Source: a virus. From it: a stretch of 50,998 nucleotides of DNA. The stretch spans positions 1 through 50,998 of the IMG/VR virus record IMGVR_UViG_3300042517_001594; one strand, written 5' to 3'. Made by a program: the position numbers and the translations under genes. Positions 1 to 7,007 of this stretch are shown piece by piece. The notes beneath the pieces were generated by a model. It was not told where the DNA came from, searched no databases, and worked only from the letters and a program-made list of their open reading frames with translations. Numbering within the stretch: position 1 is the first letter of the stretch; the number at the start of each line of letters is the position of its first letter.

Positions 1-127
1 CGGATGGCGGCGTGAAGAGGCCAACCCAGGTTGAGCCACAGGAACAGGATGCGCCTCATGTGATCGCCCCCGGGTCAGGCCCACCGCAGCCCTGCACCTG
101 CGCCGGACGCGGTTCCAGTTCCGCCAC
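1..127. repeat. Terminal direct repeat, left copy (assembly overlap)
   Basis: These 127 bases are identical to bases 50872-50998. The overlap length equals a common assembler k-mer (127), so it is most likely a circular-contig overlap and not a biological terminal repeat. The gene that starts at base 59 on the minus strand continues into the right end (stop at 50670), which confirms continuity. Confidence 0.95.
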
Positions 128-727
128 CCGCGCCCGCAGTCGCTCGTTGTCAAGCTCCAGGGCCTTGACGTTCTCAATCAACGTGCCGAGCCCGGCGCGC
201 GCCTCTTCGTATCCCCTGCCGGGGAACCCTGCCGCATCCAGCGCAGCGCGAAGCGGATACGCGTGCTCGCTGAAGTTGAACGCCTGCGCCCCGCAGATGC
301 TGTCCATGATGGACTCAACCTGCCGCGCGAACGCCTTCAACCGCTCCACCTCCTGCAGCGCTTCCAGGCGGAGCCGGTCCGCGGTGGCGCGTTCGCGTTC
401 CGCCTTCTCGGCGCGGTCCATGTGGCCTCTGGTGATGTCCCTCTGCATCGCCCTGATGCCGCGCTCGTTCGCAATGACGGCCCGCCACCTGCGCGCCTGC
501 TTCATCAGCGCCAGCGCACGCGCGCGGTAGCGGTCGCCGCGCTGCTTCTCCCACGCAGCGTCAATGCGGGCTTGCTTGATGGCCACCTGCGCGTTTTCGC
601 GGTCCGCCTTGGCAATGGTGTCCTGGGTCTTCATCTGTTGCCGCATGACATCCAGGCGCACGTATTCGTTGCCAGCGGCGTCCTGCCAATAGGCGCCGCT
701 GGCGGTGGGCGTGATGGTGATGCTCAT
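56..727 (-). CDS. Coiled-coil hypothetical protein
   Basis: Encodes 223 residues. The ATG at 727 overlaps the stop of the upstream gene (ATGA), which decides the start; the reading frame is open further upstream but covers other genes. The N-terminal 25 residues look like a small beta segment (SGAYWQDAAGNEYVRL). The rest is long charged helix, rich in Arg, Ala, Glu and Gln, with heptad-like spacing to about residue 210, consistent with a coiled coil. No catalytic motif is visible. Its stop overlaps the start of the next gene (ATGA across the window join). The family is not recognised. It lies in the distal part of the leftward early operon, two genes upstream of the endolysin. Confidence 0.75.
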   Translation of the reverse strand: MSITITPTASGAYWQDAAGNEYVRLDVMRQQMKTQDTIAKADRENAQVAIKQARIDAAWEKQRGDRYRARALALMKQARRWRAVIANERGIRAMQRDITRGHMDRAEKAERERATADRLRLEALQEVERLKAFARQVESIMDSICGAQAFNFSEHAYPLRAALDAAGFPGRGYEEARAGLGTLIENVKALELDNERLRARVAELEPRPAQVQGCGGPDPGAIT

Positions 728-1041
728 TGTGTCACCCACAGCAGCGCGTTCAGGATGTCGCCGGGGCGCTGCACTTGGAAGTACGCGGGCGGGGCGTTGG
801 GCCGCCGGTCGTCGTAGTGGCCAATCTCCACCACGCCATCGTTGTCGGCGGACACGTACACGCGCCGATGCGGCCCCATCATCTCCCAGAGCGCACCGCC
901 GTGGTCCGTGTGCGATTCGGCAAACACGACAGGAACGGCGTTCACGTGCGCCTCGGCCCACCTGATGAGCACGCCACTGTCGGGGTCGTATCCACCGTGG
1001 CGCATCTCCACATCAGTGACGGTGATGTCGGCGGCGCTCAC
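724..1041 (-). CDS. Hypothetical protein, early operon
   Basis: Encodes 105 residues from a GTG at 1041 that overlaps the upstream stop (GTGA); the stop overlaps the next ATG. A longer in-frame ATG at 1101 would run deep into the upstream gene, so the coupled GTG is preferred. The sequence is acidic to neutral with His and Trp scattered throughout (for example HGGYDPDSGVLIRWAE and RVYVSADNDGVVEIGH), which suggests a small beta-rich fold. No family is recognised. Confidence 0.75.
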   Translation of the reverse strand: MSAADITVTDVEMRHGGYDPDSGVLIRWAEAHVNAVPVVFAESHTDHGGALWEMMGPHRRVYVSADNDGVVEIGHYDDRRPNAPPAYFQVQRPGDILNALLWVTQ

Positions 1042-1550
1042 GGCTCCCTCAGCGGCACGTAGAGGATGCGGGCGCCGCTCACGCCGTCCTTCCATCGCCA
1101 CTGCATCCGCCAGTGCTTCCGGCCGTGGGCGTTGAGTGCATGCACGGCAATGCGGCCCATGACATCACCGATGGAGGTGATGACGCACCCGTAATCCACG
1201 ACGGTGCCGAGCGGCAGCGTGGCGGCATCTTCGTCGTGCTCCACCACCGTCCCCGCGCGCGGGTGCATCGGACCCTCCTCGCGCACCTGGGGCTCGCCCA
1301 CGTCCTCGGGCCACCAGCCGCCCACCGGCTCCGCGGGCTGGTCCAGCAGGGTGCGGGCTGGCGTTGCTTGGCGTGCGGTCTTGGCCGGCGATGCGTTGTG
1401 CTGCTTTGCCACCACATCCGCAGTGCTCTCCGATAGCCGCTCGCGGTGGAACCCACAGGGGCGCCGCACGTACCAACTTGGGTTCTGGTTCACGAGCTGC
1501 GGGACAATCTGGTGCACGGTTGCTGCGTGCGTCTTGGTGGGCGCGCTCAT
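1038..1550 (-). CDS. Hypothetical protein, early operon
   Basis: Encodes 170 residues. The ATG at 1550 overlaps the upstream stop and its own stop overlaps the next start. The first 100 residues are hydrophilic and probably flexible. The C-terminal 70 residues (PLGTVVDYGCVITSIG through HWRMQWRWKDGVSG) look like a compact beta domain that could bind nucleic acid or another protein. This is inferred from composition only. No family is recognised. Confidence 0.75.
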   Translation of the reverse strand: MSAPTKTHAATVHQIVPQLVNQNPSWYVRRPCGFHRERLSESTADVVAKQHNASPAKTARQATPARTLLDQPAEPVGGWWPEDVGEPQVREEGPMHPRAGTVVEHDEDAATLPLGTVVDYGCVITSIGDVMGRIAVHALNAHGRKHWRMQWRWKDGVSGARILYVPLREP

Positions 1551-1750
1551 GACTCACGCCCCATCCGAGACGCCACGCGCGCAGCGGTCATGAACGCGTT
1601 GTCCACGGTGACGTCAACACCGGCCACGGGCTTCTCGTCCGCGCTCTTCTGGTTGATGTCCCGCACCACCTTCACGACGGACCATTCCGCCATCCCGTCG
1701 GCTCGGACGCGCACCTTCACGTCGAACCCTTCCAGGCTCTTCACCGACAT
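1547..1750 (-). CDS. Small hypothetical protein
   Basis: Encodes 67 residues, starting at MSVKSLEGF. The start lies inside the last 10 bases of the upstream gene and the stop overlaps the next ATG. Alternating hydrophobic and charged residues (DVKVRVRADGMAEWSVVKVV) suggest a small beta sheet followed by a helix. Function is unknown. Confidence 0.7.
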   Translation of the reverse strand: MSVKSLEGFDVKVRVRADGMAEWSVVKVVRDINQKSADEKPVAGVDVTVDNAFMTAARVASRMGRES

Positions 1751-2058
1751 GCATCCTCCAAGGCGACCCAAGCCGAGCCGCCGTCAACCGGGCGGCACAC
1801 GGCCACCGGGCAATCCGATTCGTTGAAGCGCACAATGCCGTGCTGGTGGTCGCGGCATGCATTGGCCAGGTGCACGGGGGCGGTGCACGCGCCCTCGGTG
1901 AGCGCAATCAACAGCAGCGCCGTCGCCGCGTTCACCCTGCGGATGCGCTGCGCCAGCGTCGTCGGACCGGCTTGTGGCGCCAGCATGCCCGCGCGCATGA
2001 GCCCGTAGCCGAGGAAGCGCAGCGCGGTGCGCTCACGCCGGGTGAGACGTGCGGTCAT
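1741..2058 (-). CDS. Small protein with a central hydrophobic segment
   Basis: Encodes 105 residues from the ATG at 2058, 3 bases after the upstream stop. The N-terminus is strongly basic (TARLTRRERTALRFLGYGLMR). A hydrophobic stretch near residues 45-60 (VNAATALLLIALTEGAC) could be a membrane segment. The C-terminal 40 residues have several Cys (C60, C69, C84, C89 approximately), so a disulphide- or metal-bound tail is possible. A membrane-located early protein is the simplest reading, but no family is recognised. Confidence 0.7.
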   Translation of the reverse strand: MTARLTRRERTALRFLGYGLMRAGMLAPQAGPTTLAQRIRRVNAATALLLIALTEGACTAPVHLANACRDHQHGIVRFNESDCPVAVCRPVDGGSAWVALEDACR

Positions 2059-2060
2059 GG

Positions 2061-2411
2061 TCACCTCGAGAGAGCGTGGACCACGGCGCGGAAGATGAAG
2101 TCCTTGGCCTGCTGTTCCCGCGGGAGCTCCGTAAACGGCACCATGCACGGGTGCTCCCGCTTCACGGCGTCCTTCACGGGGCCATAGACCCAGCCGTCTG
2201 CAACCTTCTGCTTCATCCAGCTTTCGTGTGACGCCGAAGGCCCGTGGTCGCCGGACTGGTGAAGCTGCACGCCCTTGACCGCGCTTTCGCGCTGCCATGC
2301 GGGTGCTTCCTCCCAAGGCACCTGCGACGCATCACCGAGAGATTCACAGTACGCGCGGTTCACCTCGTGGCAGACGCGCGCAATCTCCACAGCAGACATG
2401 GCGGCCCGCAT
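2061..2411 (-). CDS. RyR-domain protein
   Basis: Encodes 116 residues. The start overlaps the preceding stop by one base (TGATG). Residues about 30-112 match the pattern of the RyR domain (Pfam RyR, named from ryanodine receptors and found in many bacterial and phage proteins): VPWEEAPAWQRESA, then a His-containing turn, SHESWMKQKVADGWVYG, and a conserved VPFTELPREQQAKD near the end. The last segment is the most diagnostic. Phage copies are common in early operons and their role is not established; binding of a nucleotide-like or protein ligand has been proposed for the family. An alternative start four codons later (MSAVEIA) is possible. Confidence 0.85.
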   Translation of the reverse strand: MRAAMSAVEIARVCHEVNRAYCESLGDASQVPWEEAPAWQRESAVKGVQLHQSGDHGPSASHESWMKQKVADGWVYGPVKDAVKREHPCMVPFTELPREQQAKDFIFRAVVHALSR

Positions 2412-2809
2412 CAGTTCGCTCCGCCGGTGCGCAGTTCCTCATCACCCAGGGGCAGCTCGCCCTGCCGCAGCGCCGCCAACTCCGCGCTGGTGAGCGGGCG
2501 GTCCGCTACGGTCTCGCCGGTGTCGTCACGCAGCAAGAACGCCTTGGCCTCACGCTCCACGTAAATCCAGTGGCAGGGCATCGGGCGGTACTCCTGGCCT
2601 TCGCTCACCACGCGCGCCAGGGCGCTCTGCTGGGACTCAATCTCCTGCGCCTTCTTCTTGAAGGACGCGGCGGCCTCCTTGGCGGATTCCTTGTTGGCGC
2701 TCAGCTGGTAGCCGAGCTGGGCCAGCTGCTTCCCGCGCTCGGCCACCTCCGTGTCGGTCAGCTTGAAGGGGCACTGGTGGATGATGGTTTCGGGACGGGC
2801 CTTGGCCAT
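2411..2809 (-). CDS. Conserved phage coiled-coil protein
   Basis: Encodes 132 residues from the ATG at 2809, with a weak AGGA site upstream. It resembles a common uncharacterised phage family: an N-terminal CPFKLTDTEVAERGKQLA motif, a central coiled coil (residues about 35-70), then a beta segment CHWIYVEREAKAFLLRDDTG with a DTGETVADRPLT turn. Such genes often sit near recombination and replication genes. The family's role is unknown. The stop overlaps the start of the RyR gene. Confidence 0.75.
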   Translation of the reverse strand: MAKARPETIIHQCPFKLTDTEVAERGKQLAQLGYQLSANKESAKEAAASFKKKAQEIESQQSALARVVSEGQEYRPMPCHWIYVEREAKAFLLRDDTGETVADRPLTSAELAALRQGELPLGDEELRTGGAN

Positions 2810-2926
2810 GGTGTGTGTTCCTGTGGTGGTGATGGGTTGGTGAGGGAAAAGGAGCCGGTCCGCAGATGCGGTTACCGCCACCGGCTTGGCGTGCTGCCCA
2901 GGGTGGTGTGGCTGGGCAATGTGAGC

Positions 2927-3226
2927 TCAGCCGACGGTGCGCGGCGGAATCAGGGAGTCCAGTGCGCCGCCCACCAGCTTGGCGGGGCCGGGACCCAGCA
3001 GGCCCGCCATGCCCTTGAGCGCGGCAATGGCCGGCTCCACGGGCGCATCCGCGGTCACCGTGGGCACCTCCAGAATCGGGATGCTGGTGGCCACCGTGGC
3101 GTCCGGGATGGTGTTGCCGTTCAGGTCGGCCACCACCACGATGCCAACGGCACTGCCGCCCAGGTGCGCCCGGATTTCGTCGGCCTTGTCGGCCAAATAC
3201 TTTTGCTTCTCGCTCAGCGTGGACAT
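2927..3226 (-). CDS. Hypothetical protein
   Basis: Encodes 99 residues from MSTLSEKQKYLAD. An N-terminal helix (residues 1-22) is followed by a hydrophobic beta segment (VGIVVVADLNG) and a Gly/Pro/Val-rich C-terminal half. The gaps on both sides (about 117 bp downstream and 85 bp upstream) are unusually large for this operon and hold nothing I recognise. No family is recognised. Confidence 0.65.
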   Translation of the reverse strand: MSTLSEKQKYLADKADEIRAHLGGSAVGIVVVADLNGNTIPDATVATSIPILEVPTVTADAPVEPAIAALKGMAGLLGPGPAKLVGGALDSLIPPRTVG

Positions 3227-3311
3227 GGTGACTCCCGAGGGCGCACTGGAGTGGCGCCGCGTGGTCACCGTGGTGCGTGTCCTGTAGCGGTGGAGCAAGA
3301 GGAATCCAGCT

Positions 3312-3644
3312 TCATTGCTTCCCCGTGAGCGCGGCGCGCACGTCAGCAAGAACCACGCGCCATGACTTCATGGCCTCCTGGTAGGTGCTGCGCCGACTGT
3401 CCAATGCCGCCTTCCACCAATCCTCACGCGCATCCGTGAGACGGTCCAGCAGCGCGTCCGTTTGGTCTTCGGGCATCGGCTTCCGCAGGGCAGCGAGGGC
3501 GCGCAGTTGATGCTCAACCACCACCGGCATCCCGCACAAATTATCCATGCCCGCCAGTTTGCAATACAGCCATCCGGGCCGGCTGGTGTTGCGGACCATT
3601 TCGCTCCCGCACAGCGGGCAGTTCGGGAGGTCAGAAGAGTGCAT
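3312..3644 (-). CDS. Zinc-ribbon protein
   Basis: Encodes 110 residues from MHSSDLPNCPLCGS. The N-terminal 40 residues hold a probable zinc ribbon: CPLC, then YCKLAGMDNLC. This arrangement resembles Lar-type restriction-alleviation proteins and other phage zinc ribbons. The remaining residues are helical (ALLDRLTDAREDWWKAALD). The start overlaps the upstream stop by 14 bp. The Lar-like idea is inference from the Cys pattern and length only. Confidence 0.7.
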   Translation of the reverse strand: MHSSDLPNCPLCGSEMVRNTSRPGWLYCKLAGMDNLCGMPVVVEHQLRALAALRKPMPEDQTDALLDRLTDAREDWWKAALDSRRSTYQEAMKSWRVVLADVRAALTGKQ

Positions 3645-3840
3645 GGTTGCCTCTGGTATTCTCTTCGCAGTCCCAACACCAACAGGAGAGAAACCCGCGG
3701 TGGCGGCGGTTGAGCGGGTCAACACGCACCACGCGCGCGTTTCGGTCGCCGGTGGAAATGTCTTTGTGGCACATCACACAGAAGCGGGACGTGCGCGGGC
3801 GGGGCCGGTTGTCGGGATCCATGTCCTTCACGCGGCGCAT
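3631..3840 (-). CDS. Small zinc-finger protein
   Basis: Encodes 69 residues. The ATG at 3840 shares its first base with the stop of the DUF551 reading frame (TGATG). Two Cys pairs, CVMC near residue 21 and CWCWDC near residue 54, suggest one zinc-binding knuckle pair. The protein is rich in Arg and probably binds nucleic acid or a partner protein. No family is recognised. Confidence 0.7.
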   Translation of the reverse strand: MRRVKDMDPDNRPRPRTSRFCVMCHKDISTGDRNARVVRVDPLNRRHRGFLSCWCWDCEENTRGNHALF

Positions 3841-4106
3841 CACGGCTTCACCTCCGCCTTGCTGGCTGCGTCCGGTGGCGGAAGGTGCGTCCAGTGTGTG
3901 GGCTTGAAGTTACTATTCCAGTCCGCCCACGCACCTCGCCTGCCTGACCCGTGCCAGTTGAATCACCCCACGGTGTAGTGCGGCGTGCCGTCGGCTTGGA
4001 CCTTCATCAGCAGCAGCCACGGTCCGTGCTGATACGGGCCTAGTGTGCCCTTGGGCGCGGTTTCGATGGGCTGCCAAACACGCTCCACTTTCACGTCACC
4101 CGGCAT
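3840..4106 (-). pseudogene. DUF551-family gene interrupted by an in-frame TGA
   Basis: The frame starts at MPGDVKVERVWQPIETAPKG (WQPIETAPK is the DUF551 signature) and reaches TGA at 3963-3965 after 47 codons. The same frame then stays open for 40 more codons. It reads FNWHGSGRRGAWADWNSN and then PTHWTHLPPPD, the typical HWxxLPxPP end of DUF551 proteins, and closes at 3840. There it overlaps the next gene by one base, as tightly coupled operon genes do here. The whole frame is 89 codons, a normal size for the family. Either a Trp codon (TGG) mutated to TGA, or the UGA is read through, or the base is a sequencing error. Function of DUF551 is unknown. Confidence 0.8.
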
Positions 4107-4935
4107 GGCGCACCTCCGGCACCTGCTGGATGCGCAGGTCTGGCGCAAACCAATCGGGGTCAGCGATGTGCCCACGCGGCGGCGGCGGCCCATCAAACCT
4201 GTGCCGCACGGTGTTGGCGCCGTATTGCTTGAAGAAGTACGGCACGCCCGCGGTCGCGCACTGGTCCCGCAGCGAACGCGCCCACGCCAAGTCAAACGGG
4301 CGTGCGTGCGGGCCGCTTTCGCCGCCCTGGATGACCCATTCCACGGCGTGGTGGCCAGATAGGCTTACGTGCTCCAGCTGCGGCTCCACGCTCAGGAACC
4401 GCACCGGCGCGGGGATATCCAGCAGCAACGGGATACGTTCGTCCGCGCGCGGCTGGTCCTCCACGGTGGTGCCCACCCAAACGTTGCGGGGCCAGTGCTC
4501 CGCGGATGGCGTCTCTCCATCCGGGGCAGTCCACCAGCGGCGCGGCACCATCCGCAGCACGTTTCCCGGCCGCTTCGTCAGCAGCAGCCACGCCACACCT
4601 GGCGTGGCGTGAATGAGCGCCCACAGCCATTGCCGCGGCTCGTCCAGTTCCCGCAGGTCCTCGAACACATCCGCGAGGCTGGAGCAAAACACGCGGTGTT
4701 CGCGCCCGGTCTTCGCCGCCTCCGCGTTCCACCGCAGCGGCTCACGCCACATGGATGCCGACGCAATGACGCGCGTGCCGCCAGATGCAGGCGGGCCCCA
4801 CTGGCCCAGCAGCGCATGGTTCCGCTTGCTCAGCGTCTCGGCGTAGCAGTGCTCACACCCAGGCGAGACGCGCTGACACCCGCGCCACGGATTGAACGTG
4901 GAGTGCGTCCACGCGATTCCGGTTTTCAGTCCCAT
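4096..4935 (-). CDS. Phage Gp37/Gp68 family protein (DUF5131)
   Basis: Encodes 279 residues from MGLKTGIAWTHSTFNPWRG; the start overlaps the upstream stop by one base. The N-terminus has the family signature IAWTHSTFNPWRGC followed by C27 and C30, giving C20-x6-C-x2-C, a likely Fe-S or metal site related to that of radical-SAM-like proteins. Further family blocks are SLADVFEDLRELDEPR, LLLTKRPGN, VWVGTTVEDQ, RFLSVEPQLE and WVIQGGESG. The length is typical. DUF5131 proteins are widespread in phages and some plasmids and their reaction is not established. The gene lies next to RusA and the replication ATPase, so a DNA-linked role is plausible but inferred. Confidence 0.88.
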   Translation of the reverse strand: MGLKTGIAWTHSTFNPWRGCQRVSPGCEHCYAETLSKRNHALLGQWGPPASGGTRVIASASMWREPLRWNAEAAKTGREHRVFCSSLADVFEDLRELDEPRQWLWALIHATPGVAWLLLTKRPGNVLRMVPRRWWTAPDGETPSAEHWPRNVWVGTTVEDQPRADERIPLLLDIPAPVRFLSVEPQLEHVSLSGHHAVEWVIQGGESGPHARPFDLAWARSLRDQCATAGVPYFFKQYGANTVRHRFDGPPPPRGHIADPDWFAPDLRIQQVPEVRHAG

Positions 4936-5189
4936 CACGCGCCTCCCTTCTTCTTTGCTGCCTTGGCTTCGCGCGCCTTCGCCGCTGCTTCCTTCACGCG
5001 CGCGTCCCACCACCACTCCGCCACCACCAGGTCTCCGCTTGCTCCGTCCGTGGCGTTGAACACCTCGCTGTCGTCGTGGATGGCGCTTTGCGGCACCCAC
5101 GCCTCGCCGACGCCCGGGATGTTCACCAGAAGCGCCTTGCCGGTGCTCCGCATTGCGTTGCATCCGCTGAACCGCATCACATCACCCAT
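4935..5189 (-). CDS. Small hypothetical protein
   Basis: Encodes 84 residues from MGDVMRFSG, starting 8 bases inside the end of rusA. The pattern KALLVNIPGVGEAWVPQSAIHDDSEV resembles small phage proteins that accompany replication genes and carry a W(I/V)PxSxIHDDSEV motif. The C-terminus is Lys/Ala-rich and helical. Function is unknown. Confidence 0.75.
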   Translation of the reverse strand: MGDVMRFSGCNAMRSTGKALLVNIPGVGEAWVPQSAIHDDSEVFNATDGASGDLVVAEWWWDARVKEAAAKAREAKAAKKKGGA

Positions 5190-5658
5190 GGTTCTCCACC
5201 CCTTCCTGCGTCCGCACCGCGGCCGCGGGTTGCTCAATGAACGTCAGCTCCACGCGGGGATTCCGCGCGTCCTTGCCCAGGCGCGAGCCGTCCCAGCTCA
5301 CGATGTGCTTGTCGTTGTCGATGATGCCGTGGTCCTGCAGCAGGTCACCGAGCCCGACAATGAAGTTGTCCAGGTCCCCGGTGGCGCGGTCACGAAAGAA
5401 CACCGCGCACACGCGCCACTTCCGGCCCGGCGGCAGCACGGCATCGGGCCGCTTCTGGCCTGCGCGCTTCGCGGCCGAGAGCTTGCGCCAGTGCTGGTGG
5501 AGGTACATCAACATGGGGTCCAGCGGCGGATGCACGCGCGCGGTCTTCACCCACGTCACCCACGCGGGGTTCGGCAGGTGATGCCCGTTGGCCAGGTGGA
5601 TGCCATGGTTCTTCTTGGTGCGTGGCGCGCCGTAGATGGTGAAGCTGTACGTGCTCAT
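5182..5658 (-). CDS. rusA: RusA-like Holliday junction resolvase
   Basis: Encodes 158 residues. The ATG at 5658 overlaps the stop of the upstream ATPase gene. The N-terminus (YSFTIYGAPRTKKNHG) is the typical RusA beta-strand and basic loop. The catalytic acidic block is GDLDNFIVGLGDLLQDHG followed by IIDNDKHI, giving the three Asp expected in the family. RusA dimers resolve branched DNA during phage replication and before packaging, in the cytoplasm. The position after the replication ATPase fits that role. Confidence 0.9.
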   Translation of the reverse strand: MSTYSFTIYGAPRTKKNHGIHLANGHHLPNPAWVTWVKTARVHPPLDPMLMYLHQHWRKLSAAKRAGQKRPDAVLPPGRKWRVCAVFFRDRATGDLDNFIVGLGDLLQDHGIIDNDKHIVSWDGSRLGKDARNPRVELTFIEQPAAAVRTQEGVENHG

Positions 5659-7007
5659 GTCGGTTCCTTTGCGGCGGCGCCCTGGATGTGCCGCGCGTAG
5701 ACGGCGCCATCCCTGATGGCCCATCCGAGGGGTCGGTTGTCGGTGGTCAGCTCAGCCACCAGGCCTTCGCGCAGCAGCTCCAGGAGCAGCGCCTTGGCGG
5801 TGGCCGGGGTGCAGCGCAGCATCCCACCCAGCGTGGTGCTGCCCATGGGGCGGTCTGCGTTGTTGAGGATGCTGAGGGCCCGGGCGCGCCGTTCGTCCCG
5901 GGTGTCCTTCTTCTTCGGGCTGGCTTCTTCCTTGGGTGGCGCATCCCGCACCTCCCAATCAAGGCGCATGGCGAATCCGTCCTCGTTGTCCACGATGACG
6001 GGGTTGATGATGATGGGCCGGTGCTTGCGCCCCGTGCGCAGGTCGAATGTGACCCGCGCCTCCATGGAGTCGTCGTCATCCGGGCGCGTCTTCTCGAAAT
6101 ACACGCCGCCCTGGACCATCTGGTGAATGACGCTGGACCCGCGCATGCGCTGCCCACCGCGCCGCTTGCCGCTGCTGGCGGACGCCTTGCCCGCGTGCTG
6201 CACCACCCACACGGTGGCCCCGGTGATGTCCCGGATGAACTTCAGCTGGCCCATGACGCGCTTCAGTTCGGTGGCGCTGTTCTCGTCCTCAATGCTGAAC
6301 ACGTCCAACAGCGGGTCAATCAGCACCGCCGCCGGCAGCTCGCCCACCTCATTGCTGTGGCGCAGCACGCGCGCGCAAAACTCCACCACGGACTCGTCAT
6401 CCAGCAGGTCCGCGGACTGGCTCGGCAGGATGCGAACGCGCTTGGCCACCAGCGCCCGCTGCTCCTGGGTGAACCGCACCGCCAGCGCCGTGGTGCGCGC
6501 CTGCAGCTCCTGTTGCGTGTCCTCCGCGCAGAAGACGTACGTGGGGCCGCTGGTCTCCACCGGGAAATCAGCGCAGCCCCAGAGGCACGCCCGGCACGCA
6601 ATGGCCATGAGCAGGTCCAGCATGGTCCAGGTCTTCCCGCACTTCGGTTCCGCGGACAGGACCATCAGGCGGCCCGGCAGCGAGAAGTGGCGCACCTGCC
6701 ACTCCATCTTGGGGAACCGCTTTTCCCAGAGCTGGCCCACCGTGAGGTCATCCTCGGTGAACCGCGTGAACCCCTTGGCGCGCGCCTTGAGCTTTCCGAG
6801 CCGTTCCCGCGCAACGCCGCGCCAGTGGTGCAGCGGGTCGTTCTCGGGCGTGCTCTTCGCCTCCTCCGGGTCGGTGTTGGCCGCGGGGAGCAGCGGCTTC
6901 CCCGCCAGCGCAGCGCCAGCCATCTGGGCCACCAGCGCCTGGAACTCCGGGTGCTGGGCCAGCGCGTGGAAGTTGATGGCGGGGGTCTCAGGCTGCGTCA
7001 CGCGCAT
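5655..7007 (-). CDS. RepA-like replication ATPase/helicase with C-terminal winged helix
   Basis: Encodes 450 residues. This is a RecA-fold ATPase of the AAA_25/RepA type: Walker A AEPKCGKTW (residues 119-127), Walker B AAVLIDPLLDVF with Asp 231, and a sensor-like WVVQHAGK near 267-274. It probably acts as the phage replicative helicase or loader. Residues about 385-450 form a separate winged-helix-like domain (RALSILNNADRPMGSTTLGG and on) that is almost the same as the C-terminus of the antirepressor at 19610-20506. The start at MRVTQPE overlaps the upstream gene by 20 bp; a GTG two codons later is an alternative. The order clamp - Toprim protein - ATPase - RusA gives a compact replication block. 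Confidence 0.85.
   Translation of the reverse strand: MRVTQPETPAINFHALAQHPEFQALVAQMAGAALAGKPLLPAANTDPEEAKSTPENDPLHHWRGVARERLGKLKARAKGFTRFTEDDLTVGQLWEKRFPKMEWQVRHFSLPGRLMVLSAEPKCGKTWTMLDLLMAIACRACLWGCADFPVETSGPTYVFCAEDTQQELQARTTALAVRFTQEQRALVAKRVRILPSQSADLLDDESVVEFCARVLRHSNEVGELPAAVLIDPLLDVFSIEDENSATELKRVMGQLKFIRDITGATVWVVQHAGKASASSGKRRGGQRMRGSSVIHQMVQGGVYFEKTRPDDDDSMEARVTFDLRTGRKHRPIIINPVIVDNEDGFAMRLDWEVRDAPPKEEASPKKKDTRDERRARALSILNNADRPMGSTTLGGMLRCTPATAKALLLELLREGLVAELTTDNRPLGWAIRDGAVYARHIQGAAAKEPT

Noticed and set aside
728-961. Longer N-terminus for the gene at 56-727
   Set aside because: It would cover the coupled gene at 724-1041 and reads as Arg-rich shadow; ATG 727 overlaps the upstream stop as in the rest of the operon.
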